NCBI GenBank assembly: GCA_963585895.1
Contig: OY757915.1
Location: 96,787,405 to 96,851,404, forward strand
DNA length: 64,000 nucleotides
Source of the DNA: Sepioteuthis lessoniana
Lineage: Eukaryota; Mollusca; Cephalopoda; Myopsida; Loliginidae
Reading direction: 5' to 3'
This document shows, one piece after another, positions 9,506 to 20,224 of this stretch. The notes beneath the pieces were generated by a model, which had not been told where the DNA came from, ran no database searches, and saw only the letters and a program-made list of their open reading frames with translations. The position numbers and the translations under genes were made by a program. How positions within the stretch are numbered: the stretch's first letter is position 1; the number at the start of each line of letters is the position of its first letter.

Positions 9506-10923
9506 CTTTAAGAAAAAACAACGAAACCAATCACAAAGGATTATAAATTTATTTCCATCCTGTTACGCATTTTTGAAATTTCCAAAAACACGAAAAAAAA
9601 ATTAACAGGACTTCTTCAGATCTTTTTGATAAAAAAACTAGAATAGGCCACAGAAGAGGTGGGAGGGGATAGAAGAGTGGGAGGGATAGAAGAGTGGGAG
9701 GGGATAGAAGAGTTACCTCTTCATTAAGCCCACTTCCCGTTTTAAATTTAAATTTCGGTTAGCAATATAGCAAATTTATTTATTTATTTATTTATTTAAA
9801 TTTTTTAAAAAAATTAATATCTTTTAAAATTACATTTAGACTTAAATTACAGATATTTTTAATTAGATTAAATTTTAAATAATTAATCTCACGAAAAGAT
9901 GCAGTAATAGATATATTAAAACAAAAACAAATATTTAATTTACTTAAATATTTTAAATATTTTAAAATATTTAGACGGCATTAATCAGTTACACTTTTTA
10001 TGCGTAGTACATATGTATTATATATTTTTTTCACAATTTTCTATCTAACAATTTATTTATTTATTCTCAAAAATTAACTATAATTTCTCAAAATAAGTTT
10101 ATGCTTTTTAAAAAAAAAATTATTTGTTTAATTATTTATAGTTTAAATTTGGCCTATGTCTACACCTAGCTATTAGTTCATTTCTCTTATTTAATAATTC
10201 TCTTGGCTCAGGAAAAAGCAAATGTGGATTTTTTTCCTCAAGACACAGATTGCACCTACTATCGAAAGATTTTGGGGTACTAGATCTTTTCAGTATGGAC
10301 CCATTGAATGTCAGGGGTTAAACCCTTTATTTTTTAATCCCCAATAATGTTTTGATAGAGCAGTTTGATTTTTTTTATGCTCATGGGAGAAGGAATATTT
10401 ATGATTTCCGTACCTAATTTTAAAATTAGTAGATGAAACGCCAATATAATATTTCTTATCATTTATGTCCTCTTTTGGATAAATAATAGCTTGATATACT
10501 ACGTTATCTAAATTACACAAACCATCCATTGGACAATCACTTCGAGATTTACAATTTCATTCTATTTTTTTACTATTAATATTATTATTATTTACTCGGT
10601 TATGAAATTTATTAATTAATTCATTATTATGACTATTTATTATTTGAGAAATATTTTTAGTGCAAGAGTAACTTATTTTCAAGGTTTTCCTATTAAATAT
10701 TTTATGTAATATATTATCTTGTTTAAAATGTTTATCTATCAGTCTCAAAAAATATTTACCTACATCTATATTTGCTAGTTTACAAAAAGGGGGGTTAAAC
10801 CATATTATTGCTCTGTATTATTGGTACATTGAGCTCTTTACCAGGAAAATTTAAATATTCATTTATGAATAATTTCTTGTCCTGATGGAATTACTCCTAA
10901 CTCCGGTTTAACTGGACTAAGTA

Positions 10924-10925
<2 letters not shown>
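9478..10925 (-). mobile_element. Penelope-like element, 5'-truncated (copy 1)
   Basis: Minus-strand element matching 30765-32210. The GIY-YIG frame is broken by several one-base differences (extra C near 10300, extra A near 10323, missing bases near 10149 and 10208), leaving 10311-10529 and 10557-10748 as open pieces. Confidence 0.7.
10142..10818 (-). pseudogene. Penelope-like GIY-YIG protein (copy 1, frameshifted)
   Basis: Counterpart of 31420-32100. It shares the in-frame TGA (10557-10559) but has extra frameshifts after KNKG that destroy the C-terminal half. Those shifts are absent from copy 2 and are probably sequence errors. Confidence 0.72.

Positions 10926-11003
<78 letters not shown>
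10926..11003. repeat. (TA)n array
   Basis: About 78 bases. Copy 2 (32211-32280) is about 6-8 bases shorter; this is the last net length difference between the two copies. Confidence 0.9.
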
Positions 11004-11005
<2 letters not shown>

Positions 11006-11440
11006 TGATAGATCTATATATTAACAGCCATACATCGAAAACTCCTGTTGAATTATATGAAATTTCTCATATATTCAATATACGAATATTCCAAACTCTT
11101 AATCTCTGGACACTAACTGGATATAACTGTTATATATACTAAAGCTTATTTCGTGAAAACATGTAAAAACTATTTATAACTCCACATCTTTCGATGATCT
11201 CAGCTTTTGTAAAAGTAAATGTATTGTAAGATGTGCTTAGAAATGACGTAAGATTATTGAATATCGGCCAGAAGAAACAGGTTTACATAAGAATATAGAA
11301 TTGATAATGGCCTTTGTCATTGCCTAAATTGGTTTAAAATACTGTAAACAAGATTTTAAAAAATATATATTAATTCTCTGACTCGTACTGTTCGATCATC
11401 TTGATTTTAGTTATTATGCAACGCAACTATTCTGAATTTT
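11004..11440. other. No recognised feature
   Basis: AT-rich sequence without a frame or recognised repeat. Duplicated at 32281-32717. Confidence 0.5.
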
Positions 11441-12722
11441 AATCTATGGCTCTGCCTTGTCGACTGTGGCTGTAGAATACGTCCACTGCATCTCTGCAGA
11501 GGGGTGATAATCTCCCTCTAACGAGTGCCCTGGGTATGACACAACTATTTGAGGGTGAGGTTCCATTCTTGAAGCAACCTTTTTTACCATTACTCCCCGG
11601 TCCACTTTGACCCAGAATGGTCGTACCTGTTAGGGTCCCAATTATGGGGGAAATAGAACTAACAAATCATTTAACTGTGTGCAAACGACTGAAAAATATT
11701 GAACAGAATTATTAATATTAGATAGCAATACTTAAAACCATTTAGTATTCTAGGTATAGCATTAAACTGCATATGATGGTGAGGCTACAGTCTTGGAGTT
11801 TGGGGAATGTGGAGTACCCCTTCGTTACTATTAATCTTAGGTCCACTCTGACCCTGAGTGCTAGTACCTGTTAAGGTCCTATCTATGAGTCAAATAGAAC
11901 GGTTCAATCTTTTACTATTATTATTATTATTATTATTGTAGTAGTAGTAGTTTTAAATAACAATACTTCCAGCGATTTAACTGTATACAAACAATAAACA
12001 GCTATACTCGAAACTAATGACTTCTAACTCGTTTTATGGCTCAGTCGAATGAATACACCGACTGCATCTTTAATGAGGGGTAAGACTCCCCAAAGAGTGT
12101 CCTGGTTAATGACACTAAACAATCTGATGGTAAGGCCCCAGTAATGCTGGAGCTTTGGGGAACTGAATTGTTTGATTAAACTGAATAGCTTGAAATAGAA
12201 ATGTTTTTCACAATTAAACCGTACTTACATTTAAACTGCGTGCTTATGCTAAACTGAATTATTTGAAATGGAACTGTTTTTTGACATTGAAACTGTATTT
12301 ACACTAAACTGAATTGTTTAACATTGAACTGTTTTGACATTTAACTGTGTGTAAATAAAATCTGTACTCATACTAAACTGAATTTTTTGAATTAGAACTG
12401 CTTGACTAAATAGAATAGCTAGAAATAGACATGTTTTTCACAATCAAACTGTACTTACATTTAAACTGCGTGCTTATGCTAAACTGAATTGTTTGAAATT
12501 AAACTGTTTTTGACATTGAAACTGTCCTTACACTAAACTGAATTGTTATATATAACTGGTTAAATAAACTGAATAGTTTGAAATAGAAATGTTTTTGACA
12601 ATTAAACTGTGTACTCATGCTAAGCTGAATTGTTTTAAATAGAACTGATTATTTACATAAAAAATGGATTTGGCGTTAAATAACCTACAAAGGTTGATAT
12701 GCCATAAAATCCAACCAACCAA
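11440..12722 (+). mobile_element. SINE family A composite, three heads plus tandem body
   Basis: A heads or head parts at about 11450, 11760 and 12035. The last has 'cgactgcatctttaatgagg' and 'ctgatggtaaggccccagta', then jumps to the tandem body (repeats of 'aaactgaattgtttgaaat' and 'gacattgaaactgt'). It ends with 'aacctacaaaggttgatatg' and CCAACCAACC. A (TTA)n/(GTA)n run sits near 11920-11950. Confidence 0.7.
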
Positions 12723-12768
12723 ACCCATCTAACTTGTTTTAAAAAGTTACCAACAAACTATTCATTAA

Positions 12769-12773
<5 letters not shown>

Positions 12774-12822
<49 letters not shown>
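12774..12822. repeat. (TA)n array, identical length in both copies
   Basis: About 49 bases; the counterpart at 34051-34099 has the same length. Confidence 0.9.
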
Positions 12823-12824
<2 letters not shown>

Positions 12825-13075
12825 ACAGGACACGGTGACCTGTGTTCAAATCCTGAACAAAGTTGTTTGCATTTTACATAGCGTTTTAATATCCCTGGGA
12901 AATGGTATTGATCTAAGTATTCTACTTCAAGCTATGAGTAAAATAGTTGGGTAGACGATGTTTTTACTACGGCAACCAGCCAAGGAGAAAGAAAATTCTG
13001 GATTCAACCCAGTAAAACTTCGCTAAAAATAGTGACTTTGCGTCGCATCCTACTCGTACGGAGGGGTTTGGTTAT
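12823..13075 (+). mobile_element. SINE family B
   Basis: 'gacacggtgacctgtgttc', 'aaatcctgaacaaagttg', 'ttgcattttacatagcg', 'cctactcgtacggaggggtt'. Its 5' end is lost in (TA)n. Counterpart at 34100-34352. Confidence 0.65.
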
Positions 13076-13094
13076 TACATATGTACGAAATATA

Positions 13095-13647
13095 CGTTGG
13101 CCCTCGTAGCGTAACGGTTATCGTGGTGAGAAGGAGACTACAAACGTTACTTTAGTCTTTTAAAAACGAATTTTGAACATAAAGAAGATGATGTAGCGAC
13201 ATAAGAGCTCTGAGAAATTTTTAATTATGAATGACGCGATGTGTGGGAGTGACATGTGAAAAGACAGTGAAAGTTTGTTGGATGAGATAAAATGTATTAA
13301 TCCTTCTTTCATTTTTTGCTGCATGTGTCCTGATGTAGTTAGCAATGGGAATCATTGTCTTCATTTATAGTGAGGGGATTCGAAATGACTGTCGTCAGCG
13401 TTGGTGAAGAAAGGTGATTAGGTAAATGGCAACGTATAAAGTCAACGACACGATATTTAATTAATCATGACATTCACTAACAAAACAACAACAATAAAAA
13501 CGGGAATGAACTTAAATGAATCAACGACAATGCGTTCGACATAAAATACGTACGTACAAAGTTACAAACATGATAGGAGAAAAAAGAAATGAGAAAGCCG
13601 GAGAAATGAAGAAATTTAAATCATACCAGTAGTAGTAGTAGTAGTAT
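13095..13647. other. B SINE 5' scrap, then no recognised feature
   Basis: 'ggccctcgtagcgtaacggt' at 13100-13120 resembles the A-box part of family B. The rest to 13647 shows no gene, and a short (AGT)n closes it. Duplicated at 34372-34924. Confidence 0.45.
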
Positions 13648-13950
13648 GTATTTACCCAACCCTTCCCCCATGAGCAGGATATGATACAAGGTTAATATTT
13701 TTGCGGAGTAAAGCCGGTTTGAGTTTGTAGTTTTCCAGCTGCTCGACTGATTACTTAATCAAGACTAAAGCACACCGTCAGTGCTACTATTTTCCCATAG
13801 TTGGGGGGAGGGGAGCACCGATGCATTCATTGGATTCATGCCTCTCTCAAAGATATAAACACGAAGTGAAATGCTGTCTCTTTCGTGATTTGAACCTAGG
13901 TGGCCGATTCCATTAACTACGACGGTAACCGTTATGCTAAGCGTGCTTAT
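13648..13950 (-). mobile_element. SINE family B
   Basis: Reverse orientation: 'tatttacccaacccttcccc', 'ggatatgatacaaggttaat', 'gatttgaacctaggtggccg' (B-box region) and 'acgacggtaaccgttatgct' (A-box region). Counterpart at 34925-35227. Confidence 0.68.
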
Positions 13951-14159
13951 ATTATGCAAGCTGAATTGGAGAAGAAAAGCTCTGTATTCGAACAAGCAGC
14001 GCTCTGTTTTATAACTGACCTTGTGTCATCGCATCCTACCGGTGTTGGAGAGGCTAAATAATATCACTGTCAATATATTATAACGTAGGGAGGGGTTGGG
14101 CAAATAATAGTGTGGTGACGGTAGCAGTAGTAGAAGCGTGAAGGGCGTAATGGCGATCA

Positions 14160-14395
14160 TCGAAGGGAATGGACGCAGCGACTCAAGTTCAAATACTGGA
14201 CGAGTCTGTTTATGTTTCACTTCGCGCTAATACCCTTAGGGGAAGGCATGAATTCATATCTTACCCACCTGGACACTTTTGTCTTGATACAGCAAACGGT
14301 CAATGAGAAGGTCTCTGAATTCAAACCAGCTGTGTTTCATTTAAAAATTGACCTTTTGTCGTACCCTCTCTGTGACAGAGGGTTCGGTTTGGTTT
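14160..14395 (+). mobile_element. SINE family B
   Basis: 'ggacgcagcgactcaagttc', 'gtttatgtttcacttcgcgc', 'attgaccttttgtcgtaccc'. A second B scrap lies just before it (about 13960-14090). The 80-codon frame at 14212 is inside this SINE and is not a gene. Counterpart 35437-35672. Confidence 0.65.
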
Positions 14396-14720
14396 CTTTG
14401 TTTAATGGCATATCCACTTTCGTGGGCTATTTGATGCCAAAGCCATCATTGTAGAAGAATAGCAGTGATACTATTTAACAGATAGCTGGGTGGATGGGGT
14501 TTGAATACATACTATGTCGAGGCATAGTATGGTTCGCTTGTTCCATGAGGGTGAAGCACTGTCTGCGTGGCTTCACTCGCAGCAATCGCGGAAGTGAGCA
14601 GAATGATTTCAACTTAGATCTGATCCACAATATTACACACCACTGTTCATCTACAAGGATGTCTTTGGTATTAAATAACCCACGAAGGCTGATATGTCAT
14701 TAAACAAAGAAACTAAACCA
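14396..14720. mobile_element. Two inverted SINE D 3' ends facing each other
   Basis: Minus-strand D tail at 14396-14500 ('tttaatggcatatccacttt', 'tactatttaacagatagctg') and plus-strand D tail at 14650-14720 ('ggtattaaataacccacgaa', 'ggctgatatgtcattaaa'). The piece between is not recognised. Counterpart 35673-35997. Confidence 0.55.
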
Positions 14721-14814
14721 ATATGAGGCATTTAATGATGCCATCATGATGAGATGCTGCAATCGTAGAAGTGAGTGGAAGTTTTTCTATCAAGCATAGT
14801 TTAGATTCGGTACT

Positions 14815-15282
14815 CACCCACAACTCGTTGGCGAGGCTTAGAATAAGCTGACTGTATCCTTTGTAAAGAAGGAAGACTCTCTCCCCAAAACAGTCTCCTT
14901 GGTATGACACTAAACTACATCTGATGGTGAGGCTCCAGTTCTGGAGATCTAGAGTGAAAGGAGTAGCCCTTTGTCATTACTCTCAAGTCCACTCTGACCC
15001 GGAGTGGTAGTACCTGTTGTGACCCTATGTATGGATCAAATAGATCTGTTTAAAAAAAACTATTCGTATTAGATGAGAATACTTCATACCATATAACTGT
15101 AAATTACTTATATTAAGAATAGTTACTTGAAATCATAATTGCTTATGAAGGATGATTATTATTAGTTACTTGAAACCATAAAACTATCAAAACGAAATGA
15201 TTACATGAAACCAAATAATTGCTTGTACATTATTGGTGTTAGAGAGGAATACTGGATAACATATAACTCTAAAAAATTAGTT
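14815..15282 (+). mobile_element. SINE family A
   Basis: Head 'gcgaggcttagaataagctg', 'aactacatctgatggtgagg', 'ccactctgacccggagtggt', then internal units built on 'acttgaaaccataaaactat'. Interrupted at 15283 by a C fragment and resumed to about 15600. Counterpart 36092-36559. Confidence 0.62.
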
Positions 15283-15357
15283 GCGCCCTTCCCTACACCT
15301 CAGTGTTGTAGCTATTGAAAAGGGAGCCTTCGAGTCACCCTCGACTATGATCTATGC
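15283..15357 (+). mobile_element. SINE family C fragment inside family A body
   Basis: 'gcgcccttccctacacctca', 'tagctattgaaaagggagcc', 'gtcaccctcgacta' match the C body. Both sides are family A internal units, so this piece was inserted there or exchanged by recombination. Counterpart 36560-36634. Confidence 0.62.
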
Positions 15358-15639
15358 TATAATTGTTTAACCTTTTCTACATACAAAATTGTTCAAGGAT
15401 TATTACTATTAGTTGCTTAAAACCAATAAACTTCGAATATATTATAAGTATTAGATTGGAATACTTGAAACCATACAACTCGTTATTCGTATTAGAAATA
15501 TCTTATATCATATAACAGTCCAAAACACTCGTGAAAAACAACTCCCCAAAACATTTAAACGTACAATGAACCTCATTCGTTAACTTCAAAGCATAAAATA
15601 AATCTAGATAGGTTTACATTAGAATCAATGAATCAAGTC

Positions 15640-15745
15640 TACAGTATGGAGCACCTAATGAGAATTGAACTCACTTCTTAAAAGTGAGGTCACTGCGAGG
15701 CGAGTAGATATCCGGTTATAGATTTTAGCTGATAGACTCAGAAAA
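15640..15745 (-). mobile_element. tRNA-like SINE 5' end, probably family E
   Basis: The reverse strand has a B-box-like segment ('gagaattgaactcac' as read on plus) and the flanking 'atggagcacctaatgag' seen in other E copies at 20915 and 60912. Counterpart 36917-37022. Confidence 0.5.
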
Positions 15746-16288
15746 TTTTCTTCTTTTTTTTTATTTTTATATATCCAGCTCGTTTAAATTAACTACACAA
15801 GCTACACAAAATGTTATTTGGTGGACTCGTAGGAAACATTGATGTCAGATAAGCGAGAACAAATGCCAGAATGTAACTGGTCATGAAATAGGAAATTTTT
15901 GTGATAATAAACAGTGATATTTACAAATACAATACGAGGTTAAGAATTTTGCTGTATTCAATTTAGCTATCTTTTCTATGTCACCGAAATCTTAATTATT
16001 GGACTTAAAATACATTTTTTTAAAGTAAGGAAGGGCCATATAATTGGATTTGAGGCGTGGTCTGAAAGTTACTATTCGCCAGAAGTTGTGTTGGATTTAG
16101 CACGTATTATCTTGAACTATTAAATTGACACAGTGACTAAAATTCAATTATATTGTTTGTATAGAAAGTACCTGTTGATTTTTTTTCTTCTTCCTATTGA
16201 ACGAAGATTGACTGTTATATCAGTCAAGGCCGAGTGAGAAAGAGAAAGACAGATATAATTGAGAGAGAAGGATAAGAGATAAAGAGAA

Positions 16289-16324
<36 letters not shown>

Positions 16325-16490
16325 GGTGGTGGGAAGAGAAAGGAACGATTAGTAGTCAGTTGTGACACAAGACCAGAGGTGTGGGCGCTTCGAGAGAATC
16401 GATTTAACTAGTAATTGTGTGTTACCCTTGCTTGCTAAACATTGTACCACGTGTAGCGTCCCAGTATCGAGATGTAAAAACGAAGAATAA

Positions 16491-16493
<3 letters not shown>
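15746..16493. other. No recognised gene; GA-rich tract
   Basis: Contains a GA-rich tract at about 16258-16320. The minus-strand 74-codon frame over it is simple repeat translated as Leu/Ser and is not a gene. Counterpart 37023-37770. Confidence 0.5.

Positions 16494-16541
<48 letters not shown>
16494..16541. repeat. (TA)n array, identical length in both copies
   Basis: Same length as 37771-37818. Confidence 0.9.
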
Positions 16542-16543
<2 letters not shown>

Positions 16544-16684
16544 CCAGTTGTTATGTTTCAGAGGACCATGTCTCTTGAGTTTGGACAGGACTCAAAAGCT
16601 GTTGATCGCAACGAAAAAGTTTACAAACATGTATTTAAGTTTCATATTTCCACTTGATTTATTGTTTTCTTAGAGAATCAATTT

Positions 16685-16990
16685 TTCTATCGGCGGGGCT
16701 TATGATACACCGACTGTATGCCCTGCTAAAAGGCAATACCTCTCCTCTAAAATAAAGTATGTCCTGAGTATAAAACTAAACTGCATTTGGTGGTGAGGTT
16801 CCAGTTCTAGAGTTCTTGGAAATGTGGAGTGCCCCTTCATTGTCATTATTTCCAGGTTCGCTATGACTCGAAGTGGTAGTATCTATAAGGATCTCATCTC
16901 TGGGTCTAATAGATATATTTGAAAATGGTTGGATAAGAATACGTGAAACTATGTGCAAACAAAAAAGTGCATTGGAAGCCGTTTCTTAAA
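16685..16990 (+). mobile_element. SINE family A fragment
   Basis: 'gcggggcttatgatacaccg', 'gtggtgaggttccagttcta', 'gtggagtgccccttcattgt'. No clear 3' tail. Counterpart 37962-38267. Confidence 0.6.
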
Positions 16991-17285
16991 AATGACGGCA
17001 TATTAAGCCTTAAAAACTGAACAGCTTCGCTTGGTTCCTGATTCTTATATGACTCGAAATTAACTCTTTCCATCTTTACCATATGACATCTATCAACCAA
17101 CCAGCACTCAGCTTTTTGCAAAGTTCTCTCTCATTTTTTATTCTCCTATTGGAATATCATATCATAATCCTCATTCTCAATAACAGCTTCCTCAAGCCTC
17201 GCAATACTACGCAGATGTTGACCGTGGAGGTCACACGTCCCTTGTAAACTTCAGTACTCATTCGCTCATTATATAATACAATTAG

Positions 17286-17846
17286 TGTAATATAATGGCC
17301 GAGGGATTTCGGTTTATGCCTTTGGGTTTAGTTAGGTTGAGAACCTTTCGGCTCAGCACATGGGTTAGTTAGGTGCAACATTAAAACAGGTGTTCACGCG
17401 CGCGCGCACTGAGCAGATGTGTCACTCAGAGATGTCGCAATAGCCCGAGATGGGAAACGGGGTTACACAGTGCGAGTGGCGTCACGCACCGCAAGCGCGC
17501 GAAGGATTTTGGGAGATTTTGAAAAAGTCAGTTAGTTGAGACTAGACACCGGACGAGTGGAGATGAGACCTGCCTCGGGAGAAGACGGTTGGTTTTCGCT
17601 TGCTCGCGGAGACCTTTGTGGCGGGTGCCACACGTGTTGGGGGTGCAGATGAAAAAGCCAGAATAGAAAGATTGTGCCTCTCTCCTTATATCGAGGAACC
17701 TTTAAACTCAAAGGTAATAAAAAGGTTCTTACCTGAACTGAGAAGTCGTTACGTGTTTTTCGAATTTCGAGATCCTATGTTCTATGTATATATGTAATGA
17801 ACGTCCCATGTACATTTTGCATATTCGTGTATATGGCTATGGTACA
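17286..17846 (+). mobile_element. Solo LTR 'C' (561 bp, copy 1)
   Basis: Begins TGTAATATAA and ends TATGGTACA, flanked by the 4-base duplication TTAG (17282-17285 and 17847-17850). It is CpG-richer than its surroundings and contains an alternating CGCGCGCGCG core near 17397 and an AATAAA near 17719. A 65-codon frame at 17600 lies wholly inside and is not a gene. No internal coding region is adjacent. Confidence 0.72.
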
Positions 17847-17864
17847 TTAGCCCGTTAGGTTTCC

Positions 17865-18148
17865 TTATTTACCCAACCCCTCCACTCGGACAGGATATGA
17901 CATAAGGTCAATTTTTAAGTGAAGTCTAATAGGTTTGAATTCAGACTTTTCCTTCTCCTAGACTAGTTGCCTCATCAAGACTGAAGAACCTAGTCTACCC
18001 TACTATTTACCCATAGCTGGAGCGATAATAATTGGATTCATACCTTTCCCAAGGGTATTAGTGCTATGTGAAATGCAATCAGTCTCGTCCAGGTTTTGAA
18101 CTCGTGTCGCCGTGTCCATTTCCAACGACGTTAACCATTACACTACGG
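17865..18148 (-). mobile_element. SINE family B cut by the assembly gap
   Basis: Reverse-oriented B SINE preceded by CCCGTTAGGTTTCC (17851-17864). It runs to '...ccattacactacgg', then the Ns begin. The last five 5'-end bases and the second target-site copy are missing; both exist in copy 2. Confidence 0.85.
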
Positions 18149-18348
18149 NNNNNNNNNNNNNNNNNNNNNNNNNNNNNNNNNNNNNNNNNNNNNNNNNNNN
18201 NNNNNNNNNNNNNNNNNNNNNNNNNNNNNNNNNNNNNNNNNNNNNNNNNNNNNNNNNNNNNNNNNNNNNNNNNNNNNNNNNNNNNNNNNNNNNNNNNNNN
18301 NNNNNNNNNNNNNNNNNNNNNNNNNNNNNNNNNNNNNNNNNNNNNNNN
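18149..18348. other. Assembly gap of exactly 200 N
   Basis: A run of 200 Ns. A round number points to a placeholder of unknown true size inserted by scaffolding. The left contig ends inside a B SINE; the right contig begins in a TA/TG/CATG low-complexity array. Confidence 0.98.
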
Positions 18349-18611
18349 TGTATGTGTGTACATATATATATGTATGTATATGTATGTACATATACATATA
18401 TATATATATATGCATGTATATGTATATATATGCATGTATATGTATGTATATATGCATGAATATATATATACATATATATATATGCATGTAAATGTATATA
18501 CATGCATATGTATATATATGCATGTATGTATATATATGCATGTATATGTATATGCATTTATATATATGTATGCATATATATATGCATGTATATATATATA
18601 TCTATATATGC

Positions 18612-18680
<69 letters not shown>

Positions 18681-18690
18681 TGTATTTATA
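18349..18690. repeat. TA/TG/CATG low-complexity array at contig start
   Basis: Mixed TATATG, CATG and TATA repeats. The long Tyr/Ile frames on both strands are repeat translation. Its position right after the Ns suggests this array caused the contig break. Confidence 0.92.
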
Positions 18691-18698
18691 TACGAAGA

Positions 18699-19317
18699 TC
18701 ATAAATAAGTTTCCAGACTTTTTTCGTATGGGCACTTTTATCGATAGTACACACATGAAACTCTAGTCCCCTTCGAAGTAATCTCCTTCGATTGCAATGC
18801 ACTTGTACCGTTCCAACCACTTCTGAAAGGCCCCATGGAAGTCCTCTTTTGTGAGCGTGTCAATGACCTTCGTCAGAGCCTCTTTCATCTCCTCAATTTT
18901 CACATAACGACAACCTCTGAGCTTAGGGAATAACCAAAATCACACCTCTCATCATCCCTCAGATTCACTGCCTTCCTTAAATCTCTTATGCCACTCAAAA
19001 TCTGATGCTTGATTCATGCAAGATGGTCGAAAAGCATTCTGAAGCATTCCATACGTTTCTGTGACATTTTTTCCAAGTTTAAAACAGAATTTTATTGCAT
19101 ATCGTTCTTCTAAAGTGTCAGATTGCATTTTTGAAATTCACCAGCTGTGACAATCAGGTTTTAGTAGGGTGTATTCCAATTCCTGCTATCGCTGTTCCTT
19201 TGAACCTAAAATCATAAAAATTTGTCAGTCATCTCATAAGATGTATAGCAATAATATTCAAGTGTCTACGACAATTTTAGATGCCTGTTCAAAAAATTCT
19301 GGAAACATATTGAATGA
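18699..19317 (-). mobile_element. Internally deleted mariner-like element
   Basis: Terminal inverted repeats: left TCATAAATAAGTTTCCAG and the right end reading, as reverse complement, TCATTCAATATGTTTCCAG, similar over about 28 bases. On the minus strand the transposase N-terminus (ERYAIKFCFKLGKNVTETYG, FEWHKRFKEGSES; an HTH_48-like region) is followed almost at once by the C-terminus (EALTKVIDTLTKEDFHGAFQ, ending IEGDYFEGD). The catalytic core is deleted. Such deletion products are mobilised only in trans. Confidence 0.8.
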
Positions 19318-19318
19318 A

Positions 19319-19369
<51 letters not shown>

Positions 19370-19577
19370 GTTGTCATAAATATTTCTATATACTTGTGTA
19401 TATATACATATCAATATGTATATATATATATACGTATAGGTAAATATTTATATATTTATACATGTATATATATATATATATGTACATTCACATTTTTTGT
19501 ATTTATATAAATATGTGTGTATATATATATGTATATATTTTTGTATTCATGTATTTATAATATTTTCTTATATAAAG

Positions 19578-19647
<70 letters not shown>

Positions 19648-19680
19648 GGTTCATAACTTAGTGTTTTAGTCTGAATTGTA
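19319..19680. repeat. (TA)n and (CA)n arrays with degenerate TA-rich DNA
   Basis: Pure (TA)n at 19319-19365, degenerate TATG/TA to 19575, then (CA)n and (TA)n at about 19578-19644. Confidence 0.88.
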
Positions 19681-20224
19681 TTCTATTTCAGGTAGTTTTT
19701 TTTGTAACTATGACTTTTTTAGATTATTTTTGAATCAATAGATTTAAAATATTGTAACTTTGATTATAAGTCATATTTACCGTACACCTAGCGATTAATA
19801 ATAATGTAGTGGCTTCTTCTTTCTCAGCGAACATCTTTTTTTTTTTAATGAACTAAATTCTTGATTTGACAGAGATAACTATGAAATACGAATAGAATTC
19901 CTCTTCTCTTTCTTAAATAGAAGCATCCTTATCATAATGGATCCATATTGCAAAGAGAAGTCATCATGTTCATGTATGTAGCAGTCCATAAAAATATTTC
20001 AGGGTCCATTTTATGAAATCAGTAAGTAAAAAAAAATAAAAATAGGCATTTTTTTTGGGGGGGGTGTTTTATTCGTTTAACGGCTGATTAAGTCTTTATT
20101 GAATTTTTACAATGACTAAATTTTATCCATTTATAAATGTTTGATCATCATCAGTGTTTTATTACAACATTATTAAAAGGCATTTTTTTTTATTTGGCTA
20201 TAATAATCATTTGTCTGCATATAG
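19681..20224. other. No recognised feature
   Basis: AT-rich, no supported frame. Confidence 0.5.

Larger units (their letters stand above)
1..18148 (+). repeat. Large direct duplication, copy 1 (ends at assembly gap)
   Basis: Matches 21358-39425 in the same orientation with the same order of every element. Position 1 pairs with 21358 and 18148 with 39425; the copies are 18148 and 18068 bases long. Differences are mostly array length ((TA)n, ATCT, CA, GA), one-base indels and scattered substitutions (for example near 1896, 3362, 4790, 6770). The match starts at the first base of the window, so its true left limit lies outside. It ends at the last base before the Ns. Best explained as an unpurged haplotype or overlapping contig ends; a true tandem duplication is less likely. 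Confidence 0.95.

Noticed and set aside
9540..9640. Hammerhead ribozyme in the 3' region of the Penelope-like element
   Set aside because: CGAAAC occurs near 9520 and CTGAAGA-like sequence on the other strand, but no strand has the full CTGATGA...GAAA core with paired stems.
16144..16368. 74-codon Ser/Leu-rich minus frame
   Set aside because: Translation of a GA-rich tract.
17600..17797. 65-codon frame, possible small gene
   Set aside because: Lies entirely inside solo LTR C (and its duplicate at 38877-39074).
18079..18766. Long Tyr/Ile/Met frames across the gap on both strands
   Set aside because: They read through Ns and TA/TG repeats; no information content.
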